This document shows, one piece after another, positions 1-7,840 of a DNA stretch of 11,156 bases. The notes under the pieces were generated by a model. The model saw only the letters and a list, made by a program, of their open reading frames with translations, ran no database searches and was not told where the DNA came from. The position numbers and the translations under genes were made by a program. Each line of letters begins with the position of its first letter. The first letter of the stretch is position 1. This DNA comes from Larix sibirica (Eukaryota; Streptophyta; Pinopsida; Pinales; Pinaceae): NCBI GenBank assembly GCA_004151065.3, contig NWUY0303897103.1, forward strand, positions 1-11,156, in the 5' to 3' direction.

Positions 1-351
1 TTTGAATTTCAATTTTCAGGGTACTAATCAAGGGAATTTTGAAGAGTTAATACCTACATAGTTTCCAATAGTGACACATGTATCGATATTTTCTGTTAAC
101 AAGATTTTATTTTGTTTAAATTATATTTCTAAATTCCCAAACTTATATATTGTCTTTGAATTTCACTTTTCAGGTTACAAATCAAGGGAATTGCGAAGAC
201 ATAATACCTACACAGTTTTCATTAGTGACACAAGCACATCGAATGTGTCATTGAAAATTTTTGTTAACAAGATTTTATTATGTTCAAATTATATTTCTAA
301 ATCCCCAAACTTATATATTAACTTTGATTAGAACTTTTCTGGGTACATATA
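1..351. repeat. Tandem repeat, two diverged ~154-168 bp units plus a partial third
   Basis: Unit 1 covers 1-154 and unit 2 covers 155-322. A third unit starts at 323 and fades by about 351. Each unit opens with tttga(a/t)t..., has a 'tttcaggg/tttcaggt' segment, then 'atcaagggaatt', 'aatacctaca', 'agtgacaca', 'gttaacaagattttatt' and 'aaacttatatatt'. Unit 2 carries roughly 14 extra bases in its middle, near 229-255. The array is cut by the left window edge, so its true copy number is unknown. An 86-codon open frame at 71-331 repeats its own peptide only because the DNA is duplicated, and I do not call it a gene. A satellite or minisatellite array, or a tandem block inside a transposable element, would both fit. 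Confidence 0.85.
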
Positions 352-388
352 ATAATGAAAGGATAGAAAGTCATCCCCAAGGAGATTG

Positions 389-802
389 TTAAGGAACTGT
401 CATAAATTACGTACATGATTAGGTACTTTCTTTTGACAAGTTGTCCATATGCCTTGTATGTTAATTTTCTGCTCCTGCCCATGTTTCAATAGTGATTGCC
501 CCTTTCTTCCATAATCCATAGCGTTCAGCTTCCTCATTCAACATACGATATAGTTCAAAAATTGCCTCTAACATGCACATGTCATCAGGAAATAGCGTAA
601 CATGACTTTCCAATACAGAAACAACTATATGCCATGCTTTAAATTATTTTCCCAGAAACTTGATTAGTTGAAATGGTATTTCAGGTGCAAGCCAACTCAA
701 AGAAAATCCTTCAAGTAGTGTTTGTATGACATTGGGCCTTACCTAGACTTGTTGTATTCTAGCATCCCTCGGGACAGGTTCTGAGGCCATTAGAGGAGGC
801 AC
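389..802 (-). pseudogene. TRA1/TRRAP-like FAT-domain fragment (decayed)
   Basis: Read on the minus strand in one frame from 802 to 389, the conceptual product contains the blocks 'RPNVIQTLLEGFSL', 'LIKFLGK', 'AWHIVVSVLESHVTLF', 'ELYRMLNEE', 'RYGLWKKG' and 'ITIETWAGA', in that order. From memory, TRRAP/Tra1 proteins have the same order in their FAT domain: an L-I-K-x-x-G-K block, then A-W-H, L-E-S-H-V, E-L-Y-x-L-L-N-E-E, G-L-W-K-K and E-T-x-A-G. In living cells TRA1 is a catalytically dead PIKK that lets activators recruit the SAGA and NuA4/TIP60 acetyltransferases. The copy is broken by in-frame stops at 745-743 (TAG), 646-644 (TAA), 463-461 (TAA), 409-407 and 391-389. An AG at 804-803 next to the start of similarity could be an old intron acceptor, which would argue for a genomic rather than a processed copy. 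Similarity is weak below about 460. I see no other TRA1 exons here. It could also be a gene fragment carried by a transposon. Confidence 0.78.
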
Positions 803-1049
803 CTATGCCGAATATACTTACTTTCCACCTTTTGAAATACCTGCTATCTTTAAGGTAATGGATACCTGACAAAACGATTATTAGCATTAGTGATAATATG
901 CTACATGTGAATATTTTTGTGAATTTCAAACTCACTTGGTTGATTATGAACATAGTTGATAGATTATCTGGAGATAGTTTCCATCCCATCTTCCAAAGTA
1001 TGTGTAGATAGACTCCACCTCTGTAGTCACACTCATGTATAGATAGCTC
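803..1049. other. Unassigned spacer between TRA1-like relic and copia relic
   Basis: On the minus strand a 103-codon open frame (1070-759) crosses this stretch. Its peptide matches nothing I know, and it overlaps the TRA1-like relic in a different frame. If the relic kept its introns this stretch could be old intron sequence: it contains a 'tttgtcag' acceptor-like string near 865-872 and a GTGAGT donor-like string at about 936-931, both on the minus strand. I see no recognisable exon next to them. Confidence 0.4.
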
Positions 1050-1310
1050 ATAATCGCAATCATGTATCATGGTATAAGGTATGTAAGAGATGTTGAGTTA
1101 ATGCTACATTGTTTTGTGTACTCTAATTGGGATAGAGATGTTGGAAGGAAGAGTACTTACAAGTTCTGCTTCATTCTGTGATCACATATAATATCCTAGA
1201 TTTAGCAAGAATTAGGTCACATAGGCAGAGTACACTGTAGCTAGTTTTCGTAGGTGTGAGGCCATCTAGATTCATAGTTTTATAGCAGTGACGATTGATT
1301 ATATGTTGGA
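1050..1310 (+). pseudogene. Ty1/copia RNase H relic (copy 1)
   Basis: On the plus strand, from 1062, the frame reads 'MYHGIRYVRDVELM' and then 'VYSNWDRDVGRKSTYKFCF'. This corresponds to the copia signature YG(I/L)xY ... (Y/F)xDxDWAGDxxDRKSTSGxxF at the start of RNase H. A stop follows at about 1176. After a frameshift the next conserved block appears from 1225 as 'AEYTVASFRRCEAI', matching the copia A-E-A-E-Y ... EA-x-W-L motif, with a stop (TAG) at the tryptophan position. The aspartate of the YxDxDW motif has become serine/asparagine, so the catalytic site is lost. The element would have carried gag, protease, integrase and RT upstream, but only the C-terminal end of pol is present. Orientation and position agree with the purine tract and LTR-like DNA that follow. 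Confidence 0.8.
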
Positions 1311-1640
1311 ACCTATGGTACACCCTCAAATGGCTTCCACCTAAGAGCTTCAAGTGTACAAATTCCAATCACATGAAGGAAGGTCATCTCGGGTCTTGGC
1401 CCATTTGTACTAAATGGAGGCAACACCTTCTCACCAACTTTAGATTCTAGGATTCTTTGAAATATTACATAAATATAACATAAATATAACATGGCCTTTC
1501 TAGGAATTCCCACAAAACTCCCTCTGGATAAGGGAAGGTTTTGGGCCTTGGCATTTCATCAAATAGTTGGCATGCATCCTCAGTCTAGCATTTCATCAAA
1601 CAATTAGTTACATTCTTACTTTTTGGACATGGTAGTTTGT
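1311..1640. other. Region between copia RNase H and its purine tract, no gene called
   Basis: Downstream of the RNase H relic, a complete copia element would hold the last pol residues and a short untranslated stretch. I cannot recognise the expected C-D-N and H-x-R-x-K-H-I blocks here. A 9-10 bp motif, cataaatataa, is duplicated at 1468-1488. A minus-strand open frame of 66 codons (1513-1313) contains an E-A-L-R-W-K-P string that superficially resembles a cytochrome P450 ExxR helix. I do not call it, for the reason given in the rejected list. Confidence 0.4.
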
Positions 1641-1662
1641 GAATGGAAAAGTAGATGGGATA
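1641..1662 (+). promoter_or_regulatory. Polypurine-tract-like site before a possible copia 3' LTR
   Basis: The purine-rich run gaatggaaaagtagatggga (1641-1660) is followed by TGTTGTG at 1663. In copia elements the plus-strand primer is a purine tract such as AAGTGGGAGA, directly followed by an LTR that begins TGTTG. The arrangement and the distance from the upstream RNase H relic fit that layout. Confidence 0.45.
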
Positions 1663-2060
1663 TGTTGTGTATAAGCTCAAAAATTTGAAATAACGTTCCA
1701 GTATCAGGCCTTTATGGTATTATATACCAATACTTGTAAAAGGCTAGTTTGTGTAATAAAGGTTTAATCACTTTTAACAATAACTTAGCGTTTGAGTTAG
1801 GGATTTTCTCTCTTTTAAATTTAAGTAGGAGTTTCCGCACTCTCTTTTGCAAATTTTACCACTTCATCAATATAATCAATTCTTCATTAGACATGTCTTC
1901 ATCCAATTTAGATTTGTAGGTGTAATCCATCCTTGGGTGTGTAGGTGCTCCCCACTCTTTTATGCTTTTGTTGTTTATTTCTATCATTTTGAGTTTTATT
2001 TATATCATATTTTTCGCTATTATTTTAAGTTAATTTTTCACTTGTAATAGTAGTGCCATT
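1663..2060 (+). mobile_element. Possible degenerate copia 3' LTR
   Basis: This stretch starts TGTTGTG after the purine tract. It has a TATA-like run at about 1718-1728, an AATAAA at 1755-1760 and a segment near 1800-1860 (ttagggattttctctctt ... aggagtttccgcactctc) that resembles the R/U5 end of plant copia LTRs (an agggttttctcc ... gttttcc type box). I cannot locate a terminal CA, a target-site duplication or a second LTR, so the right boundary is approximate. The TATA-like run and AATAAA are only ~30 bp apart, which is too close for a standard R region; one of them is probably fortuitous. Confidence 0.35.
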
Positions 2061-2413
2061 TTGGGTACAAGAATAGTTCATTTACCTAGATATTTAACTA
2101 TTGTTGCTTGGGAGTGGGGAGCATTCCTTCAAAAAAATGGGAGCAAAGCAGTCTTGAGATTGTTCTATACACATATATGGATATATGAGTGTGTAGATCC
2201 AAGAGTGATCCTATGAGTGATTGAGATTAGGAGACCCTAAAATCCTCCCATGTAACATTGGATCTAACCACAAAAGTGCATATACACGGGGAAAGGGGGA
2301 GTCTTGTCTCAAGTGCTTCAATATCATAAAAAATTATAAAGGCCTTATATGAAAACTTTTGACTGGTTAAAATTAATGCTAATGAAGCAAGTGGAGAACA
2401 CACTAAGAACACT
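2061..2413. other. Unassigned AT-rich stretch
   Basis: I see no coding relic here. The segment includes a short gtggggag string near 2115-2122 that also occurs, in similar form, around 1950 (gtgctccccactc, reverse complement), leaving a small inverted repeat of gtgggga about 160 bp apart. The minus-strand open frame over 2451-2227 is low complexity and is not supported as a gene. Confidence 0.35.
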
Positions 2414-2440
2414 AAGAGGGGGGAGTGAATTAGTGTTCTG
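2414..2440 (+). promoter_or_regulatory. G-rich polypurine tract followed by TGAATTAGTG (LTR-junction-like)
   Basis: The sequence aagaggggggag at 2414-2425 is immediately followed by tgaattagtg. The string 'AAGAGGGGGG(G)TGAATTAG' is, in my experience, a very frequent plant repeat junction. It is usually interpreted as a polypurine tract joined to the TG start of an LTR of the SIRE/Maximus kind of copia element. No flanking pol sequence of such an element is visible to the left, so this would be the remains of a separate insertion. The right end of the putative LTR is not recognisable. Confidence 0.45.
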
Positions 2441-3343
2441 GCCAAATTCAAACTTAATGCTTCACGACACTTTCAATACTTGTCTTTTTGCAATCACTTT
2501 AATTTAATTTTGTTCATTAATATGTACTGTAATAAGAGATCCAAACCTTGAGGATTGTATTCCTTCCTCTCATGTCTTATGAAATTCCTCCTCAATGGAG
2601 CCCTACACTCAGCTGCTTTATGTAATGTAATAATAATTCCAGACATATGAACATAAAACACCAGATTTTCATGGAATGTCTTGTTTATCAAAGAATAAGA
2701 ATTGCATTCGAAATAGGTGCTTCAACACCACATATCTTCTATAGATACAACTAGAGGGAGAGGCTTTGACCTCTTCAAGTTTTTCATCTTAAACTAAAGG
2801 ATGCAATGAAACCCTTAATATAGGCTCCAACTTGTTGGGACAAGAGTTGAGCTGCTTATTGTCATCTTGCATATACTTCATCAAACTGGCTTAGTTCAAA
2901 TCCGATCTGATTGACTGGGTGACCCAACAAACCCATTTGACATCAATGAAAACACACGTTTCCAACAACAAGGAGGTGAAATCATTTATATTGGTGCATT
3001 GGGTCACCATTCAAAAAACATGTAATAAACCCCATGAGGATGTACACTCCAACATTAATATGCAAGGTTGAGTGAAAACCCCCCTCTATGGTGGATGCTC
3101 CAGCATAAGTGTGAATCAATTCAACTAATGCCCACATATAGACAATGAAAAGATTATGAGGCTCCATGAGAAGGCGGAACCTATTTCATGGGGATATTCC
3201 CTCCTTCATGGACTAACCTTCAACTCCCAAGGAAGGAAACCAGGTTGTTGATAATTGTTTCCAGATCTGACAATTCTTGCTCTTTATATGAGGTTTCTAG
3301 CATATCAATCATGTCTTAAGTTTCCCATCTAGTGATGTTGAAT
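2441..3343. other. Long stretch without a recognisable gene
   Basis: Both strands were read here. The longest open frames (2691-2494 and 3167-2982, both minus) give peptides I do not recognise. The second, 61 codons, is unusually rich in aromatic and hydrophobic residues and has an F-H-S-T-L-H-I-N string, but it shows no family motif. A tRNA-like T-loop string (gttcaaatcc) sits near 2893-2902 without matching stems. The left part may be the body of the LTR suggested at 2426. Confidence 0.4.
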
Positions 3344-3670
3344 ATGAAGTTGCACATGGATGTAAATTCAAATTTTGTAGATGCTTTAGGGTATAGACAA
3401 TGGTTTGGACCCTTTATTTATCTAGTTAACATGATACACGATATATGTTTTGCAATGAACAAATTGATCCAATTCATAATTGAGCTAGGGAAAATTCACT
3501 AGATAGTCGCTAAGCATGAGATCTAATATTTGAAGGGCATAATGCATTATGGTCTTATATATGTTAAACAATAAAGTTGATGTTGGAGGGATTCATTGAT
3601 TATAATTGGGCAAGAGACGTGAGTGACAAGAAGAGTACTTCACATAATTGATTTGAAATTCAGATTCATC
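3344..3670 (+). pseudogene. Ty1/copia RT C-terminus and RNase H relic (copy 2)
   Basis: From the ATG at 3344 the plus strand is open for 52 codons. It contains 'GYRQWFGPFIYLVNMIHDICFAMNKLIQF', split here only by reading order, which corresponds to the copia block L-Y-R-x-x-(I/V)-G-S-L-x-Y-L-x-x-T-R-P-D-I-C-F-A-V-N-x-L-S-Q-F. A TAG at 3500-3502 sits where copia proteins have a conserved tryptophan (H-W-x-A-A-K), and a TAA at 3524-3526 sits at the arginine of (L-R)-Y-L-K-G. After 'YLKGIMHYGLIYVK' the frame shifts. From about 3583 it reads 'LEGFIDYNWARDVSDKKSTS', the Y-x-D-x-D-W-A-G-D-x-x-D-R-K-S-T-S signature. The A-E-A-E-Y block and 3' LTR are missing, so the element is truncated at about 3670. 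It differs clearly from copy 1 at 1050-1310, so these are two separate copia insertions. Confidence 0.85.
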
Positions 3671-3847
3671 CCTCACCACTACCGGCTTGGGATAAATATA
3701 CTTGATTGAGGTCTAATATTGTCTTCAAAAGGATGGTTCCTTTGGGACCAAGCGATCTAGTTTTGGGCCTTGTTAGCACACTTTTCCACCCCTATATCAA
3801 ATCTGAATTGACACCCCTTTTTAGTCCTTGATTTCTTTCAATCGCAG
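3671..3847. other. Junction DNA between a copia relic and a gypsy relic
   Basis: About 180 bp separate the 3' end of the plus-strand copia relic from the 3' end of the minus-strand gypsy RT. Neither the expected copia continuation (W-S-S-K-K-Q, A-E-A-E-Y) nor the gypsy continuation (Y-L-G-x-I-V) can be read on the respective strands. It may be a third insertion or heavily decayed element DNA. Confidence 0.45.
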
Positions 3848-4450
3848 CTATAGGATGCTGAAAATGTTCAATACTTGACATAGATGTTGTACATGCTCCT
3901 GCCATGTCTTGCTGAAAACAAAGGTGTCATCAAGAGAAATGATGATGAAGTAGTGCAATTTAGGGAGAAAAATATCATTCATAACCCACATAAAGGTAGT
4001 TGGAATGTTGGCGAACCCAAATGGCATTACCAATCATTCATAATTAACCAAATTTAGTCTTGAAACAATGTTCTCATTGTCAATGTTATTCATGTGCACT
4101 TGATGATAATCCACTGTTAGGTCCACCTTGGTGAAGTCGTATGTTCCTGCAATGTGTTCTAGTATGTCTTCAATGCGAGGCAAATGGTGCATGCTCTTGA
4201 TTTTGATTTTATTGAGTGCCCAACATCTATAACCAAACACCATTCATTGGATTTTTTATTGGGTATGATTAAGGTCAGGAAATAATTCCTTGGGGATTTT
4301 CACCTTGCAAAAGTGTTATGGGATTATATACCTACACTTTCAACATAGGAGAGTTGGTGTGTTGGGCCATTGGAAAAAGAGGTTCCTGGGAGCAAGTCAA
4401 TGTCATGTTGAATGCAATAGGGGGTTGACAAAATTTGAGGTTCAATGAAG
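3848..4450 (-). pseudogene. Ty3/gypsy reverse transcriptase relic
   Basis: On the minus strand, 4243 to 3848 is one frame interrupted by a single TGA at 4036-4034. It contains, in order, 'ALNKIKIKSMHHLPRIEDIL', 'FTKVDL', 'YHQVHM', 'MPFGFANIPTTFMWVMNDIF', 'SLDDTFVFSKTW' and 'EHVQHLCQVL'. These are the gypsy RT motifs R-x-L-N-K-x-T, P-R-I-(D/E)-D-L-L, F-S-K-I-D-L, G-Y-H-Q, W-L-V-M-P-F-G-L-x-N-A-P-x-T-F and Y-L-D-D. The metal-binding pair D-D (3931-3926) is kept, but the preceding Y-L has become S-L. The TGA sits where gypsy RTs have the conserved W of E-W-L-x-M-P-F-G. Upstream, frame-shifted pieces 'KKSNEWCLVID' (~4257-4225) and 'IQHDIDLLPGTSF' (~4413-4374) match the (K-K-D-G-x-W-R-x-C-x-D) and (I-x-H-x-I-D-L-x-P-G) blocks before RT. 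RNase H and integrase are absent downstream. Confidence 0.88.
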
Positions 4451-5304
4451 ACATCTTGCTAGGAATCTAGAAGACATTGTAATGAGGGTAAGGTGGGTTG
4501 GGTTGTATTATCTAATTTTCCTCGTCTGACCACATAGAAAGGAAGATACTCGTGGAGTGAGACCTAGTGGACCACATCATTGTCTAAGATGGGAATAGAT
4601 GTGGAGTATTGAAAGACTGAAATCTCACAACAAACCATACTTTGTGAGCATATGTTAGATGAATCTTGACCGTGTAAAATATTGATTAGGATAACCTTGA
4701 ATTGGTCAATGATAGATTCAATGTAGGTAGCTTATAGGCCCATGGTATTGATGTGATGAAACCTATTTAAAAACTTAGTACACTCCATTGTAAAATTGGC
4801 CAAGGAGATAATATATCTTTTTGGTGTTGGTTTTCTTGGCAAAAGGTTTTCTTGACAACACTTTTTCATTTTGATTCTATAAAAAAATATGGATTATTAG
4901 ATCATTTTTATGCTAGATGATCATTACTATTTTATTTCTTATCCAATTTCCTATGATTCCTCCAACATATGAAGATAGGTCAAATGGCCTAATTGATAAA
5001 TTGTTCATCTTTCATGTTGATTATTTAGACCGACTAGTAATTTTTGTGGTCTAAGGTTGTTTATGATCTTATACTTTACCATGTTACTTTTGGTAATGAT
5101 ATCATCAAGTTCGAGAACTACTTAGATGGAACAATTTAGTTCTAATGGAACTGTTGATGTCACATGGGAATTATTGTGAGCCCAAACTATAGAATGAAGC
5201 TATGGCCCATTCTTTGCTATGTGAGTATGCACCATTAAATATTTTGAATGTCACATGTGTACCTTTACATTTATTATTTGGTATTTGTTGCATGTTTCAT
5301 GTCA
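4451..5304. other. Unassigned stretch, possibly the decayed 5' part of the gypsy element
   Basis: If the gypsy element extended to the right on the minus strand, its protease and gag would lie here. I could not find a D-(S/T)-G-A protease motif or a C-x2-C-x4-H-x4-C zinc knuckle. Similarity to gypsy pol stops by about 4450-4500. No host gene is recognisable. A 61-codon plus-strand open frame at 5202-5387 has no motif. Confidence 0.4.
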
Positions 5305-5470
5305 AGAGATATGTTTGCAACTTCAAGATCTGTTTGAAGGGATTTATTTTGAGCATCAACAACAACAACTTTATCCTGTCAAATTAATAGTTGCTCTTGC
5401 ACAATTTGCAATTTGACTTCAAATGAATGGACTTGACCCTTAAACATTAAAAAGAAAAACAATTTCAAAT
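5305..5470 (-). pseudogene. Possible coiled-coil coding relic, family unknown
   Basis: On the minus strand, one frame from about 5455 reads 'FEVKLQIVQEQLLI', a TGA stop, then 'QDKVVVDAQNKSLQTDLEVA' and 'NISLDMKHATNTK' before the next stop near 5290. The spacing of L, I and V (roughly every three to four residues) and the high Q/E/K/D content look like a coiled coil. The string tttctttttaatgtttaag just before ggtcaagtc (about 5445) could be an old splice acceptor. I do not recognise a family. It may be a host-gene fragment, part of a transposon accessory protein, or chance. Confidence 0.3.
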
Positions 5471-5900
5471 GTAGATGTGGTAAGTATACTTTTATATACC
5501 ATAGATAATTCCATTAGTTCATTTAATTGACAGGCTATTATTTCGTTTGTATCTACTGATTCTTTCAAGCATTAGATGTTAATTACTCTTGTATTGGCTA
5601 ATATTGTATAATTTTCTATATGATTGTAGTGAATCTACAACTGCCAACACTCTTGTGGCATAAGATTCTTTTGATCATCGAGACCAATTGTGGAGCTAAT
5701 CATGTGTGTGGTATTGCAAGCACCACCCATTGTTGTGGACTTTTACAGAAGTGCATCAATTATGTTCACCGTATTTTAATGTTCCCTGTATTAAGTCTTG
5801 ACAATTTTGGATTATTGAATGTTGGGGATAGAAACCCATCATAGAAATTGAATTTTTGTTAAGGTCATTACTACCAAATTTCATTATTTAATATTTTGTT
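5471..5900. other. Unassigned stretch
   Basis: A plus-strand frame of 74 codons at 5620-5844 contains 'IIETNCGANHVCGI', which faintly recalls the gypsy RNase H start (V-E-T-D-A-S-G-x-x-x-G-A-V). There is no flanking support, so it is left uncalled. Confidence 0.35.
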
Positions 5901-5904
5901 GTTG

Positions 5905-5958
5905 CTGAGTTTGCTTATAATGATTTTAATCATGTCTCTTTTATGCATGATCGAAATA
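5905..5958 (+). pseudogene. Possible gypsy integrase fragment
   Basis: The plus strand reads 'VVAEFAYNDFNHVSF' before a stop. The string (V/A)-E-F-A-Y-N-x-x-x-(N/H)-x-(S/T) is a hallmark of the C-terminal part of the Ty3/gypsy integrase catalytic core. The match is short, is preceded by a stop codon about eleven codons upstream, and is not accompanied by the expected P-F-x-x-x-Y-G block. I keep it as a weak call. It lies on the opposite strand to the gypsy RT relic, so it would belong to a different insertion. Confidence 0.3.
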
Positions 5959-5959
5959 T

Positions 5960-6019
5960 TTAGTATAAACCTTTTGATGATTGACAAGCTATTGTGAGAA
6001 CTTAGTATAAACCTTTTGA
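5960..6019 (+). repeat. 18-bp exact direct repeat, offset 42 bp
   Basis: The string ttagtataaaccttttga occurs at 5960-5977 and again at 6002-6019. The intervening 24 bases are not repeated. It could be a local replication-slippage duplication or the footprint of an excised element. Confidence 0.8.
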
Positions 6020-6255
6020 ATATTAGAGTTTTTTAAATTTTCAAGCTTAATTTTATCAATGTGGACTTAGAATTTGATGATGACGACTAGGTTCTATAAT
6101 AACTTCTCACATTTTCCCTTTTTATTTTCTTTTATGAGACAATGTAATATGATATTATCCGTGTTAATACAATTTGCAAAAAAAGTATATTAGCTTTTTA
6201 TGTACGCCAATAATATGCATAGTTCATAGTAGCTTAACTCTGTTAAGACACAATG
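6020..6255. other. AT-rich, no feature
   Basis: I see no coding, LTR or RNA feature in this stretch. Confidence 0.5.
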
Positions 6256-6260
6256 CTTTA

Positions 6261-6400
6261 TGTTGGAGCTTAAGAACATCATGGGTATTTATTAACCCAT
6301 TGTAATCTTGGTTTCCCCTATGACAAGACATCGTGGGAATTAGTTGTATCTTTTTGTAAATTATTAATAGAATAGTTAACCTAACATACAAAAAATTTAT
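6261..6400 (+). mobile_element. Possible copia LTR start
   Basis: The sequence opens TGTTGGAGC at 6261, and plant copia LTRs commonly begin TGTTGGA. It contains the small inverted repeat atgggt ... acccat at 6281-6300. Near-identical 'atgggtatttattaaccca' arrangements follow the TGTTGG start of several plant copia LTRs, by my recollection. There is no polypurine tract just upstream and no partner LTR in view, so this would be a solo or truncated piece. Confidence 0.3.
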
Positions 6401-7778
6401 ACTATTTCCATGAACCTTGGATGCAACTAATTATCCTCTCCACCTATATTCTAAACAACTTACTATAGATAAACTAGAGAATAACCAACATTCTATAGGG
6501 TATATTATATGGGAAATAGGTTATATCAAAATTGGTGATGATATATCTTCTTGAGTACTAAAAAACAAATATGCACCAAGGTTTAGATATGTTTCCAAGC
6601 CCAAGGTAGAGACAATAGCATGCACAAAAGTCTCTAGTTCACCATCACGACACTTTGAAAGTGTTTGTAATTTATGTTAATAAGTAGGAATATTCATTTA
6701 TTAAGTGATAATGCAAAAATATAGAGGAATGGAGTATATTAGCCATAATATGTAGTATTTTTGAAACTTTATCACCACCATGATTAAAGGATTCACATAA
6801 ACAACAATCAAAATCATTAAAGGACTCTTTTCGTACCAACAATATTTCTCGATGTAGGAATTCCTATGGAGCAATGGACCTTCACTCCATTTCTTAAACA
6901 AATTTTCACAAACATGCTAAAAAAATTGTTAGGGACTACAGGACTATGCCGTGAAGTAATTATGAAGGACAAGTCATTGCAGGGTTTGTGACAACAGAGC
7001 TAGTACTATCCACTTTAAATATAATAAGTGGAAAATAAGTCATTGGATTATGCATAGGCACTACATAGAAGACTAGTAAAAGGGTGAGAGGTACGATCCT
7101 CTTTCCATGTGAAAGAACCAATGAAATGCAAAGTACCCACCACCAACATCTCAAAAACTATGAATCTATATTCTTGAATATTTTCTATCGTTAATTTGAT
7201 GACTAAATTAGAATAAATTGAGTTTGATTCATGAGATGAATGGAGATATACAAACTGTGTGCCATATTATAAATTAGATTTCCTCCATATATAGAAGAAG
7301 TATTTGGTAATGCAAAAATAATTTCTTAAAAAAATTATACTCCTATATCTAACAGAAGTAGTGAGTGGCCCATGAAATAAGAATCACAAAAGATGAGGAG
7401 TGATTGGTAATAATTGACAAAGAATGCTGAATCATAACGTTACCACCATGAGGAGATATATATATCCATATCACATTCTATGTGAAAGATATATGAAAGA
7501 ATTGTCTCTTGGTGGCAAAACTTATATTAGATTTGCGTAGACTTAATCCTACATTTATACACTTAAGGTCTTTTACCATAATTTTGTTTTAACACAAAGA
7601 AAATATGTTATTAACTAGGATACAAAAATAAGTAAATGTTAATAGCTTATTGTTTGTATAAAAAAACTTTTAAAGTGCAATAAATAATACATAATTTTTT
7701 TTTTCAAAATATAAAAAATAGTATTGCAACTATTCTACTCCTCTTTTGGTGCACATATAGAGAACACAACTAATTATA
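6401..7778. other. Long AT-rich stretch without a recognisable gene
   Basis: Minus-strand open frames at 6901-6701 and 7154-6960 gave no recognisable product. In a shifted frame the second region reads 'VVGTLHFIGSFTWKEDRTSH' and later 'SRHSPVVPNNFF', which is less repetitive than its surroundings and might be an ancient coding relic, but I cannot place it. Near 7681-7710 there is a T-run followed by an A/T-rich block. Confidence 0.35.
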
Positions 7779-7840
7779 AAGAACACGACCACATAACAAA
7801 CATATATACAAGAACATGAACACATAACAAACATATATAT
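7779..7840 (+). repeat. 31-bp perfect-phase tandem duplication
   Basis: Unit 1 is 7779-7809 and unit 2 is 7810-7840. They share 28 of 31 bases (aagaaca-gaccacataacaaa type core) and differ at positions 8, 11 and 31. A weaker third echo (agagaacacaac) lies at about 7759-7770. This is a local slippage-type repeat. Confidence 0.85.

Noticed and set aside
71-331. 86-codon plus-strand open frame with an internal peptide repeat
   Set aside because: The repeated peptide is explained by the tandem DNA repeat; there is no domain and the frame is lost at unit boundaries.
759-1070. 103-codon minus-strand open frame
   Set aside because: No recognisable motif, and its 3' end overlaps the TRA1-like relic in a different frame.
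1313-1513. Minus-strand frame with an E-x-L-R-W-x-P string like a cytochrome P450 K-helix
   Set aside because: Only a handful of residues fit, no haem-binding cysteine loop or other P450 block is nearby, and it lies opposite copia-derived DNA; chance is the simpler explanation.
2885-2915. tRNA T-loop-like string gttcaaatcc
   Set aside because: The flanking bases do not form a T stem and no acceptor, D or anticodon arm is present, so neither a tRNA nor a tRNA-derived SINE is supported.
5620-5844. 74-codon frame with a faint gypsy RNase H-like start (E-T-N-C-G-A)
   Set aside because: The match is a few residues long, lacks the G-A-V-L-x-Q continuation, and is too close to the integrase-like string for normal pol spacing.
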